Origin: Planctomycetaceae bacterium | Lineage (GTDB): Bacteria; Planctomycetota; Planctomycetia; Pirellulales; Pirellulaceae | Reading direction: 5' to 3' | Length of the DNA stretch: 27,710 nucleotides | Assembly (NCBI GenBank): GCA_002685655.1 | Contig: NYXM01000178.1 | Location: forward strand, 1 to 27,710 | Shown: positions 25,802-27,710 of the stretch, piece after piece | Position numbering within the stretch: the first letter of the stretch is position 1 | Layout: the number at the start of each line of letters is the position of its first letter | Notes under the pieces: model-generated | What the model was told of the DNA's origin: nothing | Seen by the model: only the letters and a program-made list of their open reading frames with translations | Database searches by the model: none | Made by a program: the position numbers and the translations under genes

Positions 25802-26029
25802 ATGACGAGGTTTCTTCACCCCATCTTGCTGCTTGTTGCCCGCGCAACGGAGTCGGAATTGGGTCGGTACGTCGAATACTTGAAAGCGGAAAACCGCATC
25901 CTGCGTGACAAGCTGCCCAAACGTATTTCGGTGACGCCAGCAGAGCGAGATCGGCTGGTGAAACAAGGGCTACGTGTCGGCCCGGCCATCAAGGAATTGA
26001 TCGCCATTGTCACGCCCTGGTATCTATGA
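25802..26029 (+). pseudogene. Truncated integrase/transposase N-terminal fragment
   Basis: From the ATG at 25802, about 75 aa: MTRFLHPILLLVARATESEL, then a coiled-coil/HTH segment (YVEYLKAENRILRDKLPKRI) and ELIAIVTP, after which the frame ends at once (WYL stop). This resembles the N-terminus of a planctomycete integrase-core transposase family in which the IVTP/IVSP segment continues into a long rve domain. The catalytic domain is absent and the break coincides with the start of the IS110-family element, so I read it as a gene disrupted by that insertion. The frame is open upstream to 25553, but that part looks non-coding. I do not find the missing 3' part within the window. Confidence 0.65.
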
Positions 26030-27240
26030 AAGAGTTGACTTTTGGAGAGGTACGGTTTTCCTACGCTTTTGAGATTCAACACCTTCAACTCGCAGCAGGA
26101 GAACCAACCGTGTTATACCTTGGAATCGATCAGCACGCTCGACAAATCACGATCTCGCTTCGCGATGAAACCGGAGATGTGCTCCAGACTCGGCAAGTGT
26201 CAACGAAACCAGAGATGATCAACACCTTCTTTCAGAAACTCACCCGTGAACGGCTTCAAGACGGAGACGAATTCGTGGCGATCGTTGAAGTCTGTGGCTT
26301 CAACGATTGGCTGATCCGCATGCTGTACGACTATCGCTGTCACAAGGTGATCCTGATCCAACCTTACGAAAAGAAACAACGCAAAACTGATCGACGGGAC
26401 GCGGCGGCGCTCAGTGAACTGCTGTGGGTCAACCGAGACCGGCTTATGCAAGGCAAGCCAGTCCGCGGCCTTCGGCAAGTCGATATCACCGGCACCGTCG
26501 AACAGGAGAGCCGACGCCTGACGACGCTTCGTAAGGATGTCGGCCGAGCACGGACGCGTCTTATCAATAAAGTCCGGCACATTCTTCGGCGTCACAACCT
26601 GCAATGGGACATGCCAACCAAGACGTTCCCGACCAAACCCGCCATCGCCTGGTTGAAGAAGCTGGTGCTGCCGGAGATCGATCGTCTGGAGATGAATCAC
26701 TTACTCGCTGACTTGGCACTCATCCAGCAGCGTAAGCAGGAACTGGAGCAAGTGATTGCTGAACGTTGTGGGAACAGTGAAGATGCGGTGATCTTATCGT
26801 CACTGCCCGGCGCCGGTGCCTATACCGCAATCGCTCTTGCGTGTCGCGTTGGACGTGTGGAACGATTCCGAAGTGGCAACAGTCTTGCGAACTATTGGGG
26901 ATTAACACCCGGCTGCAGTAACAGCGGCGAACGCAAACAGCGGCTGGGCAGCATTACCAAAGCTGGCAGCCCAATGGCACGCTGGCTGTTGGCACAGGTA
27001 ACTCGCAATGCCTTGCGAAAAGACGCTCGGCTGCGGGAATGGTTCAAACGGATCAAGCGCCGGCGCGGTGCCAACATTGCCCGTGTGGCCGTTATGCGGA
27101 AACTCGCGACGATTATTTGGCACATGTTAATCAAACGCAAGACGTATGCCGCGTGTCGAGCCCAGGCGGTCACGTGAGCCGAGGCCGGGCGGAGCCGGCC
27201 AAAAGATACACCTCAAGAGAAGAAAAGTCACAAGTCAACC
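26018..27240 (+). mobile_element. IS110-family insertion sequence (approximate limits)
   Basis: The left limit is inferred from where the disrupted integrase frame loses family resemblance (about 26018). The right limit is uncertain. A short inverted pair, GTTGACTT at 26034-26041 and AAGTCAAC at 27232-27239, could be subterminal repeats of the IS1111 subgroup, but eight bases can arise by chance. No target duplication is seen, as expected for IS110. Confidence 0.5.
26110..27177 (+). CDS. IS110-family DEDD transposase
   Basis: About 355 aa from the GTG at 26110, preceded by CAGGAG at good spacing; the ATG at 26026 would add 28 residues unlike the family. The N-terminal RuvC-like DEDD domain has Asp7 (LGIDQHA), Glu60 (IVEVCGFNDW), Asp94 and Asp97 (KTDRRDAAAL). 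A helical middle region (140-225) leads to the C-terminal transposase_20 domain with LPGAGAYTAIAL, FRSGNSLANYWGLTPG and ITKAGSPMARWLL, where Ser287 matches the conserved serine of IS110 recombinases. All catalytic residues and a full length are present, so the enzyme looks intact. IS110 recombinases are guided by a bridge RNA encoded in the element's non-coding end; the spare sequence on the left is under 100 nt, so a downstream location is more likely here. Confidence 0.93.
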   Translation: MLYLGIDQHARQITISLRDETGDVLQTRQVSTKPEMINTFFQKLTRERLQDGDEFVAIVEVCGFNDWLIRMLYDYRCHKVILIQPYEKKQRKTDRRDAAALSELLWVNRDRLMQGKPVRGLRQVDITGTVEQESRRLTTLRKDVGRARTRLINKVRHILRRHNLQWDMPTKTFPTKPAIAWLKKLVLPEIDRLEMNHLLADLALIQQRKQELEQVIAERCGNSEDAVILSSLPGAGAYTAIALACRVGRVERFRSGNSLANYWGLTPGCSNSGERKQRLGSITKAGSPMARWLLAQVTRNALRKDARLREWFKRIKRRRGANIARVAVMRKLATIIWHMLIKRKTYAACRAQAVT

Positions 27241-27710
27241 TGAAGAAAAAGGAGACCTCGCAAACCAAGATTCGGTAGTGGTTGTTCGATCTCGAGTTGC
27301 CCAGCGCAACTCGAGATCCCTCCCGTTTTGGGTCAACTCGAAAAAGTCCGTTGATGCGTGGCTGGAGCCAAGAACTTGGCGCAGACAGTCAGCACGAAGC
27401 TCTGGTTGGAGTGGCCCAAACGGTGAGGAATTCGCACTAGATAAATCAGCGTCTACCCGAACAAGGTAGAGCCTCTCATGCACCGCGTGAGCGGTACCTC
27501 GCGAAGGAATGTTTTGGGAGCAATCGCGCATTGACAAGAACGATCGCAACTTCCCGCTGCAACGACGACCGACACGAATCAAATCAGTACACAGTCACAT
27601 ATCCCACAAAACATCAGCGACCAACAAAACAGGCGACTACGCAAAACGCTACCCGTACGCAGTAACCTAGATGGAAACCGTTAGCACTTGACAAACTCTT
27701 ACAGGAACGG
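27178..27710. other. Non-coding, hairpin-rich stretch after the transposase
   Basis: 533 nt to the window edge with no protein family recognisable. Overlapping frames of about 110 aa exist on both strands (plus 27146-27469, minus 27235-27582) and neither looks like a protein. It contains a 6-bp hairpin GGCCGG/CCGGCC at 27183-27200, a perfect 12-bp hairpin at 27288-27318 and a small GTGA-loop hairpin at 27482-27495. It could include the IS right end and a guide-RNA region. Confidence 0.5.
27288..27318. repeat. Perfect 12-bp inverted repeat with 7-nt loop
   Basis: GATCTCGAGTTG at 27288-27299 and CAACTCGAGATC at 27307-27318, with loop CCCAGCG. No T-run follows closely on either strand, so it is not a standard intrinsic terminator. 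Confidence 0.85.

Noticed and set aside
27482..27495. ACCGC-GTGA-GCGGT mini-hairpin as an RNA gene
   Set aside because: Five pairs with a GNRA-type loop is suggestive but too small alone; kept only as part of the structured tail.
27146..27582. Overlapping frames of 107 aa (plus) and 115 aa (minus) after the transposase
   Set aside because: Neither has a ribosome site or domain and they contain strong hairpins; more likely non-coding element sequence.
1..27710. CRISPR array, tRNA, rRNA or replication origin
   Set aside because: No regularly spaced repeats, no cloverleaf-like sequence and no rRNA-like segment seen in the window.

Overview
The window looks like a chromosomal accessory region of a planctomycete, most likely Pirellulales/Rhodopirellula-like. 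The evidence is a DUF1559 pilin-like protein with an H-X9-DG tail, five large CRTAC1-type proteins (FG-GAP/VCBS repeats ending in ASPIC/UnbV), many small and large lipoproteins, multihaem cytochromes with TPR tails, and a planctomycete-style transposase remnant. Taxonomy is inferred from family content only; no rRNA or tRNA is present.

Layout. Block A (309-7184, minus) holds two paralogous CRTAC1 lipoproteins that flank a visibly GC-richer pair, a cytochrome c lipoprotein and a Sco1-type copper chaperone joined by an ATGA overlap. Block B (7318-12400, plus) starts with a 3.65-kb gene fusing FG-GAP repeats, ASPIC/UnbV, a TlpA-like thioredoxin domain and TPRs. This gene is interrupted by one in-frame TGA at 9139-9141. 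It is followed by an ATGA-overlapping leucine-rich repeat gene and then a separate small lipoprotein with its own terminator. Block C (12452-21172, minus) reads, in transcription order: a COX2-like protein lacking CuA ligands, a beta-helix lipoprotein (ATGA overlap), a Sco1-CRTAC1 fusion, a TPR protein, a DUF1559 protein with a strong terminator, and another CRTAC1 lipoprotein. Block D (21321-25311, plus) holds two secreted multihaem cytochromes c with seven and eight CXXCH motifs. The right end (25312-27710) is mobile-element territory: a truncated integrase/transposase N-terminus abutting an intact IS110-family DEDD transposase, then 0.5 kb of structured non-coding DNA.

How the genes may work together. 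Almost everything in blocks A-D is predicted to be exported or membrane-anchored, and the content is biased to copper (Sco1 twice, COX2-like) and haem (mono-, hepta- and octahaem) proteins plus thiol redox domains. The recurring partner is the CRTAC1 beta-propeller-like module, which appears alone, with an N-terminal helical/TPR-like region, with an N-terminal Sco1 domain, and with a C-terminal TlpA-TPR. I infer a periplasmic or surface redox/metal-handling system; no substrate can be named from sequence.

The most striking observation is that the TGA in the 7318-10968 gene behaves like a selenocysteine codon. The frame continues without any shift, both halves are incomplete CRTAC1 pieces, and a bacterial-SECIS-like hairpin with a GGTCG loop begins its loop 17 nt after the TGA, resembling that of E. 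coli fdhF. If right, this is a selenoprotein of the CRTAC1/ASPIC-UnbV family, which I do not know as an established selenoprotein family.
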